Below, one piece after another: positions 48,242-57,319 of a DNA stretch of 64,000 bases. The notes beneath the pieces were generated by a model, which saw only the letters and a list, made by a program, of their open reading frames with translations, ran no database searches and had not been told where the DNA came from. Positions within the stretch are counted from its first letter, which is position 1. Each line of letters opens with the position of its first letter. The stretch covers positions 496,001 to 560,000 of the forward strand of contig JAVYIG010000319.1 in the NCBI GenBank assembly GCA_035222895.1, given 5' to 3'. Both the position numbers and the translations under genes were made by a program. The DNA comes from Strongylocentrotus droebachiensis (taxonomy: Eukaryota > Echinodermata > Echinoidea > Camarodonta > Strongylocentrotidae).

Positions 48242-50143
48242 CGACGTGCTGAGAGACACTGGCGTAAGACGAAGACAGATGTCGATCACAGACTGTACAT
48301 TGAATCTCAACGGAATGTCTGTGACATTATTGCATCTGCCAAGAAAGACTATTACTGTAGCAGATTTTCATCATGTAATACCAGAGACATGTATAACAAT
48401 GTCAGTAGTAATGTTCTTCCTGTATGCCAAGATTCTTCTGATCTGGCAGAAGATTTCTCTAAGCATTTCGTCAATAAGGTAGTTAAGATTAGGGAAGATA
48501 TTGAGAGTACCATTCCGACTAGATCTGATGTATCAAGCGTTTCTGCAGGTAAACCTGATGTTAGTTTGACCCAGTTTGGTCATATTGGTGAGAGTGTCCT
48601 GAAGGGTATGATTGCAAAATGTTCCTCGAAATCTTGTTCCTTGGATCCCATGCCTACATGGCTGGTTAAGAGACATTTGACAGTTCTTCTTCCTGTAATG
48701 TTACGAATTGTTAATCTGTCGTTGTCTACTGGTGTGTTTCCAGAAGCACTTAGATGTTCTGTAATTACTCCTGTATTGAAAAAATCTTCTCTTGACAGAG
48801 ATGATTTAAACAATTATAGACCTGTTTCTAATATACCCTTCCTAGGCAAAGTAATTGAAAAGGCCGTTTCCAAACAAGTATCTGATTTTGTCAACCAGAA
48901 TGATTTGCTTGATCCTATGCAGTCAGCGTACAGAGTTGCACACAGTACTGAGACTGCACTGCTTTCTCTGCAGAATGATGTACTCTGTGCCATTGATAAC
49001 AAACAAGCTGTTTTCTTGCTAATGTTGGACCTTTCCTCCGCCTTTGATACGGTGGACCACACCATTCTTTCACATAGATTAGCCGAGGACTTTGGTCTAG
49101 GCGATAATGTTTCGTCTTGGTTCCGATCGTATCTTAGCAACAGGTCTAGTAGGGTTCACGTCAGTGGATCTTTCTCAAATGACCAACATCTGACATTTGG
49201 GATACCGCAAGGGTCCATCATTGGACCACAATTGTTTACTTACTACATTCGTTGTATAGGAAACATCATAGGTCAGCATTCAATTCAACATCATGTATAT
49301 GCAGATGATATTCAGATGTTTACCATATTTGATCCTACCAAGCCTGGGGATGCGGTATGTGCGTATTTCCGTCTCTCAAAGTGCTTAGAAGACATACAGG
49401 CCTGGCTTGTCATGTCTAAGCTAAAGTTAAACTCTAGCAAGACAGAATTTTTCATTGCTGGATCACAAAGCCATCTGAATCGTCTCAAAAATCTGTCCTT
49501 TTCAATTGGTGATCAAAACATTCCCATTTCCTCAACAATTAGGGACCTGGGGGTCGTGTTTGATGGGGAAATGAAAATGTCTGACCATGTCACCAACTTA
49601 TGTCGCACCCTGAACTGGCAAATATATAATTTAAATCGCATCAGAAAGTACTTAGATCGAGAAACATGTCATAATGTTGTTAGAGCACTTGTGCTCTCCA
49701 GGCTTGACTATGGTGGATGCTTACTTGGGGGTATAAGTAAGAAGGACCTGGGCAGACTTCAACGTCTGCAAAACAAATGTGCCCGTCTAATCTATCAAAA
49801 ACCAAAATGGTCTCACGCCACCCCATTGTTGCAGGAACTACACTGGCTCCCAGTTGCTGATAGAATACAATACCGGATACTTGTTCAAACTTTCAAATCT
49901 ATGTCGACCACCCTTCCTGTATATATTTCCTCACTCTTTCAGCAACAGAGAACATCCTATTCCCTTAGGTCTTCATCATCTCCTACCTTTGTCATTCCCA
50001 AATCCCGTAAACAGGCTGGTTTCAAATCCTTTCAGTCCTTAGCCCCACGTCTCTGGAACAAACTCCCCTCTTTCTTAAGAAACAGTACTTCACTAGATTT
50101 CTTCAAAAAACATCTGAAAACTTACCTGTACAACTCCTCTTAA
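48242..50143 (+). CDS. 5'-truncated L2/CR1-like LINE reverse transcriptase ORF
   Basis: An open frame runs from the truncation point near 48242 to TAA at 50141-50143, about 633 residues. It begins inside the linker before the RT (ERHWRKTKTDVDHRLYIE, then SAKKDYY). RT motifs: NYRPVSNIPFLGKVIEK, DLSSAFDTVDH, GIPQGSIIGP and YADD, followed by a thumb and C-terminal domain (HWLPVADRIQYRI). The endonuclease is absent, so the copy cannot move by itself. The 3' end reads AAAGGCGCTATATAAATCC then (ATT)n to about 50230, typical of L2-type LINEs. No stop or frameshift interrupts the remaining frame, so the insertion is young. Confidence 0.9.
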   Translation, partial: RRAERHWRKTKTDVDHRLYIESQRNVCDIIASAKKDYYCSRFSSCNTRDMYNNVSSNVLPVCQDSSDLAEDFSKHFVNKVVKIREDIESTIPTRSDVSSVSAGKPDVSLTQFGHIGESVLKGMIAKCSSKSCSLDPMPTWLVKRHLTVLLPVMLRIVNLSLSTGVFPEALRCSVITPVLKKSSLDRDDLNNYRPVSNIPFLGKVIEKAVSKQVSDFVNQNDLLDPMQSAYRVAHSTETALLSLQNDVLCAIDNKQAVFLLMLDLSSAFDTVDHTILSHRLAEDFGLGDNVSSWFRSYLSNRSSRVHVSGSFSNDQHLTFGIPQGSIIGPQLFTYYIRCIGNIIGQHSIQHHVYADDIQMFTIFDPTKPGDAVCAYFRLSKCLEDIQAWLVMSKLKLNSSKTEFFIAGSQSHLNRLKNLSFSIGDQNIPISSTIRDLGVVFDGEMKMSDHVTNLCRTLNWQIYNLNRIRKYLDRETCHNVVRALVLSRLDYGGCLLGGISKKDLGRLQRLQNKCARLIYQKPKWSHATPLLQELHWLPVADRIQYRILVQTFKSMSTTLPVYISSLFQQQRTSYSLRSSSSPTFVIPKSRKQAGFKSFQSLAPRLWNKLPSFLRNSTSLDFFKKHLKTYLYNSS

Positions 50144-50287
50144 ATTGTCGAAAGTCTAGGAGAGCAGCGCCTTGTAACCTTTGGAAAAGGCGCTATATAA
50201 ATCCAATTATTATTATTATTATTATTATTAAAATGAAATCCTGGCTACGCGCTTGATATCTCACACATTTCTGTTAATTTGACACAG

Positions 50288-50488
50288 GTAGATGGTCTGT
50301 ATCAACGCGTCCTGCGCCAGAGCTGTAAAGATCATCTCTCACCTCATAACAGTAACTGTGCTTGTCGCACAACTGTACGACTTGCATACATGGTGGGTGT
50401 TCACGTAGGCCGGAACGGCACGCCGAAGCCCAAAGTACAGGTTGAACGGGTTCAAGTCGAATCGTGTACATCCGTTATGTACAAATAG
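50288..50488 (+). CDS. Neurotrophin-like ligand, exon 3: rest of cystine-knot domain
   Basis: The acceptor is taatttgacacag|, phase 0; TAG at 50486-50488. Residues 201-266: VDGLYQRVLRQSCKD, HNSNCACRTTVRLAYMVGV, then VQVERVQVESCTSVMYK. The order Y-x(5)-Q-x-C, N-S-x-C-x-x-R-T-T and a final basic strand ending in S-C resembles neurotrophins (N-S-Q-C-x-T-T, I-D-T-S-C-V-C). Cysteines are 213, 224, 226 and 260 here plus 176 in exon 2, five in all; the usual final C-x-C is C-T-S. Spätzle-type cystine knots are the main alternative. Such ligands act extracellularly on receptor kinases or Toll-type receptors. AATAAA at 50549 is a likely poly(A) signal. Confidence 0.85.
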   Translation, partial: VDGLYQRVLRQSCKDHLSPHNSNCACRTTVRLAYMVGVHVGRNGTPKPKVQVERVQVESCTSVMYK

Positions 50489-50548
50489 TGTGGAGCGCCA
50501 GGGTGATCAAGTCTGACAGATGTAATTGCTAAACAAATACCCTCTATT

Positions 50549-50554
50549 AATAAA
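50549..50554 (+). terminator. Poly(A) signal of the neurotrophin-like gene
   Basis: AATAAA 60 bases after the stop codon; the foldback element at 50562 begins right after it, so the actual cleavage site may lie inside that element. Confidence 0.45.
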
Positions 50555-50561
50555 AGGGACT

Positions 50562-50710
50562 AAGGCCCGAATTCACAAAGGAGGTTTGTCGACAAACCTC
50601 CTTTTTTTTTTTTTTTACAAACCAAGGTTTGTAAAAACGCGTCGAAACGCGTCGTATGACGCACATAAACCTCGGTTTGTCGAAAAACCTCCTTTGTGAA
50701 TTCGGGCCTT
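50562..50710. mobile_element. Foldback element with AAGGCCCGAATTCACAAAGG ends
   Basis: 149 bp. Left AAGGCCCGAATTCACAAAGG and AGGTTTGTCGACAAACCT, right inverse CCTCCTTTGTGAATTCGGGCCTT (50688-50710). An internal poly-T run separates the arms. Non-coding. Confidence 0.75.
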
Positions 50711-50711
50711 T

Positions 50712-50856
50712 GATTTGCACGACGAGAACGTGGACTGCCACGTGTGACATCCTTTTAAGGCAATGTGACGTCCTTTTAAAGCACTGGCAGTGCCCGGTGG
50801 TGCCTTAAAAGGATGTCACACATATCAGTCCACGTTCTGGTCGTGCAAATCTAAAA
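50712..50856. mobile_element. Foldback element family R, copy 2
   Basis: Arms GATTTGCACGACGAGAACGT, GGACTGCCACGTGTGACATC and CCTTTTAAGGCA on the left; inverse on the right (TGCCTTAAAAGGATGTCACA, CAGTCCACGTTCTGGTCGTG). Shares its arm with 28574-28685. It lies directly next to the preceding element. Confidence 0.72.
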
Positions 50857-52272
50857 TCTTTTAGGAGTCATAATAATAGGGAACACTTGATTTGGACGTG
50901 AATCCACTCCAAATCATAGTGAAATCCACTCCAAAATAGGGGTCGATTATGAAAGGGGATTTTATCTTTCTGAGCGTGAAGCCGACTCCAAACGAAGTGG
51001 TTCCTAACAAGTCTCCTGAAAGAATGGATTTAGAGAGTTCCAGTATTTTCCTTTAATGGTATTTATTATCTTAATAATTATATAGACGTCCATGATATTC
51101 ATTTAAATGTACAGGTATACAAATAAATGTAAAAATAATATTGTTATGATATCCTTTGGAAATATATTGTAGTAGAAGTACTATTATTAGTAGTAGATAG
51201 CTAGCTTTTACTGTAATAATAATGACAATGATAATGATGGTGATGGACATATTGATCTTAATATTAACAATATTGATACTACTACTGCTACTTACAATAA
51301 TAATAATAATTATAGTGACGTTAATATTAATATAATAATAATACTTATAATGATAATGATGATAACGATAATGAGGAGGAGAAGAAGGTGAAAAAGAAGA
51401 AGAAGAAGAAGAAGAAAGAAGAGGATTATAGTAACCAAATTCCTCCCATTGATAATATTAAGCGTAGTAATGATTATCATTTCTTATTTATGCATATTTT
51501 CATTAAATAAATTGCGTGTGACCGAGAATTCTACATCTTATGGACAGTGAAACATTGAAAATAAATAAATTAGTGGAAAACAAAAGTTGCCTCTATTGTT
51601 ATTGCTGTGTTCAGATGTTTTGTAAACTTGTGTCTCAGTCAAACTACGAAAATTAAAACAAAATATTTCGTTTCCTTCTTTCGATGGAATGTTTTTTCCC
51701 TGTAGCACTATGGTCTCCGCTTATTTTCATATAAAACACTTTGGCGTATTCTTAAAACATTATTTCTCCCCACCTCCGACTTTGCGGGAATATTACTCTA
51801 CACACTGCATTAAAATACATGTATATATTTTAACATCCATAATCAAAATTTAAAAAAATTATATTTTAATATCTCTCCTACACTTTCCTCCGCTCCCTCG
51901 CAAAGCGCCTCTCCCCCAAGGTGTTAATGCCCTTGCATAGATAAAGTGAAAATATCTCGTGTTAATGTTCCGGTCTCACTTTACCCACATCTATCTTATG
52001 TCCATATTTGGTCATGTTTAATGGAAGATGCTTTATTTGCATAATTTGTGTGCTCAAAAATAGGAAATATCGAAATAATTTATATCAGAAAGCAAAAGCG
52101 TTGCGAGTACATTATGCGAAATAATAGTAATAATACATTTAAGTATAATCCTTTATATTTAGGAAAAGATGACAGAAGAACAAACTTAGGCCTAATTATA
52201 TCCATTTCTGTAAACTATGAAATGTTTCTATTAGTACATGAGGTTCTATTAATTATAATGTATGTATATATT
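50857..52272. other. Intergenic with AT-rich microsatellites
   Basis: (AAT)/(ATG)-rich stretches at 51215-51375 and (GAA)n at 51385-51425. 50895-50970 has repeats of the word CCACTCCAAA. No gene recognised. Confidence 0.5.
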
Positions 52273-53209
52273 TATACACTGTTGGTCATAAAGGTGGAAT
52301 AATTATTTTTACCCATATTTATTGAATGATTTTCACAATGATTTATTCCTAATAGATCTAGATAATAGTATACATTCTCGGATTTTATTAAATGACAATT
52401 GGAGAGTGTTTGTTTTGCGTGACTGCTAAAGCATGTGTGTGCTACTATGCTAATCAACTAGGGGACCTACGTCCTTAAGTCATAACTGACAGTAATGGGG
52501 ATTAATGCCTCATAAAAGGGCACTAATATAGCACATCGACACGGTTTTGATCCTGGAGGCTCACAGTAACGAGGCCATTGCTTAGCCAATGAATCATGAC
52601 TGTACGCAGCGGGCGCTAGGGTACGTCGACGCCCCCACAAAAACACAAAAACAAAGAAAATGCAACAAATTTTCAATAATTCATTGCATGTTCCCCCAGT
52701 CCCCAACAGGAAAAATTTCTTTGTAGGGCCATGCATTATGGTTCAAGGCATGCCTACATAGAAGATTTGTTTATGTTGGGGTCGGGGCAAAATGCAAGGA
52801 ATTATTGAAAATGTGTTGCATGTTCTTTGTTTTTTTTTTTTTTGTGGAGGCGTCGACGTACCCTAGCGCCCGCCGCGTACAGTCACGATTCATTTGCTAA
52901 GCAATGGCCTCGTTACTGTGAGACCCCAGGATCAAAACCGTGTCGATGTGCTATATTAATGCCCTTGTATGAGGTATTAATCCCCATTACTGTCAGTTAT
53001 GTCTTAAGGACGTAGGTCCCCTAGTTGACTAGCATTGTAGCACACACATGCTTTAGCAGTCACGCAATACAAACACTCCCAAATTGTCATTCAATAAAAT
53101 ATGAGAATGTATACTATTATCTAGATCTATTAGGAATAAATCATTGTGAAAATCATTCAATAAATTGGGGTGAAAATAATTATTCCACCATTATGACCAA
53201 CAGTGTATA
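52273..53209. mobile_element. Large palindromic transposon, 933 bp, TA-flanked
   Basis: Element 52275-53207 with ends TACACTGTTGGTCATAAAGG and its inverse, each flanked by TA. The arms extend about 365 bp each (52275-52640 and 52841-53207) with roughly 90 per cent identity by eye; the ~200-bp centre has AATGCAA-rich sequence. TA flanks and short CACTG-type ends suggest Tc1/mariner-like mobilisation, but no transposase is present. A related copy missing its left arm is at 59297-59830. Confidence 0.78.
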
Positions 53210-53519
53210 TGAAACCTGAACTGATTTATGAGGATTAATGAGGAGTCCATTACAATGTGGTTGGCGGACCAGTTTATCTCTCCCGATATGTTTACAAGGA
53301 TTGAAATTCCCTTACTTTGGAGGAAAGAAAGAAATATGGGGGATATGTATTCATTTTTGTAGCGTTTTCACCAATGACTGTTGATTATGTCTGATTACGT
53401 AGGTTCTACCACTTATTTTCCGGCAATTTTTCTCTCTGTGGTCAAAATAACCGAATCCCCATCTTCAAACATTGAACCAAACCCTATACCAATTCCTAAC
53501 TGTTAACCTTAACTTACTT
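53210..53519. other. Intergenic, nothing recognised
   Basis: No repeat structure or coding frame detected. Confidence 0.4.
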
Positions 53520-53725
53520 CGCTTCATAACGTTGAGTTCTGGTCATGCAATTAGAAAAGTGGAAGAAACTACAAACGTGTCTGAAAGCAATTAGGAAAGG
53601 CCGATCGCGTAGGACAGAAAAATTGACGTAAACTGTGAGGTTTTGGAATCATCAAAATGACAAGAAATTAACGCGATCCTGCTTAAAATCACATGAACTT
53701 ACACAGAGATATGGAGATTGTACTC
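53520..53725 (+). mobile_element. TTAA foldback family D, old diverged left part
   Basis: ACGTTGAGTTCTGGTCATGC followed by degenerate matches to the family body (GTTTTGGAATCATCAAAATG, ACTTACACAGAGATATGGA). More diverged than the copy at 54058. Confidence 0.5.
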
Positions 53726-54057
53726 GACACAAAGTTAATGTCCGGTCTAAACTTTTCAGCTATTTTCAGCCCGATTTCGAATAATTATGAGGATATTTTA
53801 AGAGAATCGTTCAAGAGACATTCCTGCTATGATATTCTTCCGCAGTGACATACAAAGAATGAGAAACTTGATAAATTATTTTTCACCTTTTTTCAGAACG
53901 CAACAGATCAAAGTAACTTTCTCTTCGAAATCCCAACACCATCTCTACATGTTCTGGAGTTCTGGAAAAGGTGAAAAATAATTTGCGAACTTTTTCATTC
54001 TTTGTAACTATGTTTAGTGTGGAAGAAACGTATCATAGAAACAGTATCCCTGAAGTG

Positions 54058-54450
54058 TTAAAGATAAAGTTGAGTTCTGGTCATGCGATTGCATTGTGAA
54101 AGAAAAGGTGTGGAATGGATCAGAAAAAGTTGATCATGTAGCATGTAAGTATTGGTGTGTACTGCAAGATTCTGGAGTCATCAAAATCATGATAAATTTG
54201 GCCCAGTCTTGGTAAAGTAACAAGCACTGTACACAGAAGGTGTATATAGGACTACACAGAAAATAACGGGGCTACTAACCTCGATTTCCTTATCTTTCTA
54301 TGCTCATTACTCAGCCAGTATACATTTTCTACCAAAATTGTTTGGCAAATGACATTTATTTGTAATCTTGAACATTCAGTGTAAGTTTCGTTTGATTCTG
54401 TGAGAATTCATTTTTTTTTTTTTTTTACCAGAACTCAAGATTATCTTTAA
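54058..54450 (+). mobile_element. TTAA foldback family D, complete copy
   Basis: 393 bp between TTAA at 54058-54061 and TTAA at 54447-54450. Inverted ends AGATAAAGTTGAGTTCTGG / CCAGAACTCAAGATTATCTT. Serves as the reference copy for this family in the window. An inverted, diverged relative follows at 54480-54705. Confidence 0.8.
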
Positions 54451-54479
54451 GGATTGCTTTTCAAATGCCCATATATTCT

Positions 54480-54705
54480 GACAAGAAACAGCTAGTAGTT
54501 GTAAGCCATGTTTGAATGGTCCATTATTATAAATATTTCTGTATAAACTTTGTGTTACTTTTTGCAAGACTGAGTCAATTTCTTATCATTTTGATGATTC
54601 CAAAACCCCACAGCATACACTTACACGTATTATGACTGATTCAAGACACTTTCTTTCAAAATGCAATCCGATCGCATTAACAAAACTCAGCTTTGTCTTT
54701 CAAAG
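54480..54705 (-). mobile_element. Diverged family D relative, inverted
   Basis: On the minus strand: AAGACAAAGCTGAGTTTTGT, GCGATCGGATTGCATTTTGA, GGTTTTGGAATCATCAAAAT. Similar to the left end and body of family D but with many substitutions. An overlapping 141-residue plus-strand frame (54632-55057) begins inside it and is not considered a gene. Confidence 0.5.
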
Positions 54706-55651
54706 ACCGGGGTCAAATTATGTCTCGGCAGAGGAATGGCAGTATACTGTGTTTCTTCAGGAAAATTCTACCACCGTACCATTAAATATTACAATGGACC
54801 CAGTGGCGCATGCAGTCTGCAGACGCAGGAAGAAGAGGTTATTCAACGCCATGAATATTCATGAGCTTATCAATAGGCTATTTGTACTTTCAATCAATAT
54901 TATCCTTCTTCATCGGATCACATCACATCATCGCACAATACGGGCCACTTGCGTGGATACGAAGCTATTCATAGTAAACAACCGTTTCGTCCGAACCATA
55001 ATTCTTCCCAAGATTTTTGGAAGTGGTTTGCTAGAGTTGCATTTGCAACAGGAATAGCGTGATTCTGAGCGTGGTTTACAAGTATTATCAGGGTGACTGT
55101 CAACAAATATCGACGGATTTCAAAATCTAGATCACGGCAGACCTTCCACATGAAGGTCGTCAGTAACGTCAACGCGGCGATCACCAGTACTAGCTTGGTG
55201 ATGTCCGCCAGAGTTCCGGACCAATAGACAGGTATGTCATTGTGAAGTAAGTGCCCGGGTTAGTGAAAGTGACAATCCGAAGCAAGGTGGTGAAATAGTG
55301 TTCGACGGGAACAGTACGAGAGTATAGCAGGAGGCGGCCAGTCTTACAAGCGAAGAGAATAAAAAGAAGGAGGAGGGGAGAAAAAAAGGAGGAGGGGAAG
55401 GAGGAGGAGAAGAAGAAGAAGAAGAAGAGGAAGAGGAGGAAGGAAGAGGAAGAAGCAGCAGGAGCAGGAGAAGCTATAGAAGCAAGAGGAGAAGTAGAAG
55501 GAAGACGAAGAAAAGGAGAGAAAAATATCAAAGCAAGGCGTAAGACAAAATTGCATTGAATATAGACTCATCAGTGTGACAAGGTCATCAGACAGTTTGT
55601 ACTATACTACCGAATTCAATTGTATTTATAGTTCATGGTTGAACAGAAACA
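54706..55651. other. Upstream region of the patatin gene with a purine-rich tract
   Basis: AGG/GAA-rich sequence spans about 55365-55530, ending ~120 bases before the ATG. It could act as a GAGA-type promoter element; no clear TATA box at a suitable distance is seen. The minus-strand frame at 54969-55184 is discussed under rejected items. Confidence 0.5.
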
Positions 55652-56092
55652 ATGGGATCCAAAAGCTCCAAGATAGCTACATCTCCGAAGCCTAGAGTTG
55701 AAGGAGAAGATGGAGCCGATGGCGCCAGCAGCAGCAACAAGAGGAATCACCATGGAGAGACGTCTCTGGAAACGTCCAAAACGAACCCAAAGAGCTCCAA
55801 ACGGAAACCCAAACGGAAGCTTACTCTGGACCCTCAGTTCTATCGCGGCAAGGATGTCCTAGCCGTCTTGAAAGCCGAGGAACAATTGCGGAACAGTACA
55901 CTGGACATCAAGAGCAAGCTGACGCAGTCGATGAAGTCGCTCAGGTCGGACGCTTCGGCATCGGACGCGTCTTGGTACAGGGATAACAGCTCTGTGGAGC
56001 TCATTGATCACGAAGCCTTCCAGTACCCGTTTGAGAATGTGATCTTTGAAGGCGGTGGAAACAAAGGTTTGGCCTACACTGGTGCCATTAGG
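55652..56092 (+). CDS. Patatin-like phospholipase, exon 1 (N-terminus with oxyanion-hole motif)
   Basis: ATG at 55652 begins MGSKSSK, a consensus N-myristoylation signal (Gly2, Ser6, Lys7), so the protein is probably anchored to membranes after Met removal. Residues 12-60 are Lys/Ser-rich and disordered (SSKRKPKRK), which would add electrostatic membrane or nuclear targeting. The catalytic domain begins near residue 125 with YPFENVIFEGGGNKGLAYTG, where GGGNKG (134-139) is the oxyanion hole. The donor is AGG|GTAAGT, phase 0. Patatins hydrolyse ester bonds of phospho- or neutral lipids using a Ser-Asp dyad. Confidence 0.92.
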
Positions 56093-56274
56093 GTAAGTCA
56101 GCATTTATTGATCTTCAGTTGGAACAATTTTTAGAATATGTCTAACCATTTTTACGATTTACCAATGATGCTTAATGTAAAGAATTAAATATCTTAAACA
56201 ATTTGTACCGCTAACCCTAATCATAATTAACACTAACTATAGGTGATGACCTAAAGCCTAATGGTTGATTATTC

Positions 56275-56800
56275 CAGGGGCGGATCCACCGGCGACGATG
56301 AAGGGGACCTAAGAGGGGCCCCAATTCGTGAGAAAATATTTAGCGGCGACTCAGACTCAGCCGGCTGGCTGAATAAGGTGTGGGGGGGGGGGGAAGGGGG
56401 TATGGAGCTATTTTTTTTTAAAACTCAACACCCCTACCTTCTTTGACAATATTGTCACAACTGACTAATCGACAATAAGCCAAAACAGAAGAGAAAGACA
56501 ATTAAGGGCAGGGCAAGCGCTATGTGGAACTGAGTGGGGGAGCGTGGTCAATTTGTTGAGTTGCACAAAACTGCTACGATATTATTTGTCGATACCATCT
56601 TAAAAGATAGATAAATATAAAACTAGATATAAAAAAAATGAGAGATATAATCACGTGAAGTGTTTTGGCGACAATAGTCACAATTGACTAATCGCCAATA
56701 AGCCAGGAGTTAAAAGGTTAAATTAACGTTACCATCTATTTTCAAAACTATTTATTGACCAGGGGAGGGGCCCGCCTCCCCCTCCCTGGATCCGCCCCTG
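56275..56800. mobile_element. hAT-like element in patatin intron 1, 526 bp
   Basis: Ends CAGGGGCGGATCCA and the inverse TGGATCCGCCCCTG. The flanking octamers GATTATTC (56267-56274) and GGGTATTC (56801-56808) agree at six of eight positions and are probably a mutated target duplication. Internal G runs; a CTAATCGACAATAAGCCA / CTAATCGCCAATAAGCCA duplication occurs at 56464 and 56686. No transposase. Confidence 0.65.
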
Positions 56801-56889
56801 GGGTATTCTAAAGTTAAGCCACTGATGTACACATCTCTGTTAAGTGCCTCGTTACGAATTAGTTCATTCACCCGTAACGAATAAGTGGA

Positions 56890-57004
56890 TTTCAATAGTC
56901 AGAATGCGAATTGCATATATTACGTGTTGTTGGGTAGGACAGGTCGTAATCTGTTCCTGCCTAGCAACAACTAATGTATGCAGTTCGCATTCTGACTATT
57001 GAAA
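56890..57004. mobile_element. Foldback element family M, copy 2
   Basis: Arms TTTCAATAGTCAGAATGCGA and its inverse TCGCATTCTGACTATTGAAA, continuing through TTGCATATATTA and GTTGTTGGGTAGGACAGG / CCTGCCTAGCAACAAC. Sibling of 8097-8207. Confidence 0.72.
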
Positions 57005-57319
57005 TACAATTATTCATAAAATGTTCATGAATAATGTAAACCATGGCACTTGAATTTGATTACCTTATGATAATGGTCTATATCACAATATCGTTTCAAA
57101 TCACATGTCATCTAAACAAGATAGCAATTGGCTCCTTTTGAGAAATCAACCAAAGGCAATTTCAATAGCTTTGTGCGGCGCCTATTGAATTCAGCAATCA
57201 TGACAATGAACTTTTACGTCATCCGAGCATAATTTCTATCACGATATACAATAGGGTAATTAAATTGCATTTGAATTGATTATTTCATTCTGTTTCGATC
57301 CTATTTTCCCTCTCCATAG

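Larger units (their letters stand above)
47306..50263. mobile_element. hAT-like element with 8-bp target duplication, carrying a nested LINE
   Basis: Direct repeats ATATCTCA at 47306-47313 and 50256-50263 flank an element (47314-50255) with ends CAGGCGCGTAGCCAGG and CCTGGCTACGCGCTTG (inverse CAAGCGCGTAGCCAGG, one mismatch in 16). Inside are G/C homopolymer runs, seven tandem units (47430-48130) and a truncated LINE (48242 to about 50235). No transposase. It fills almost all of intron 2 of the neurotrophin-like gene between the SINE tail and the exon 3 acceptor, whose AG is 32 bases from the element's end. Confidence 0.8.

Noticed and set aside
45472-50488. Reading the three-exon ligand as an interleukin-17 homologue
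   Set aside because: The IL-17 R-x-P-x-x-I-x-x-A-x-C-x-C block and V-G-C-T-C ending are absent. The T-A-x-D-x-x-G and N-S-x-C-x-x-R-T-T pattern fits neurotrophin better; Spätzle remains a weaker alternative.
54632-55057. 141-residue plus-strand frame
   Set aside because: It starts inside a diverged foldback element and has no domain, splice context or codon bias suggesting a gene.
54969-55270. Minus-strand frame with a hydrophobic segment (TKLVLVIAALTLLTTFMWKV) upstream of the patatin gene
   Set aside because: It looks like a transmembrane helix, but there is no ATG or splice acceptor at a fitting place, a stop lies shortly upstream in frame, and no family is recognised. It could be a pseudogene remnant; not supported enough to call.
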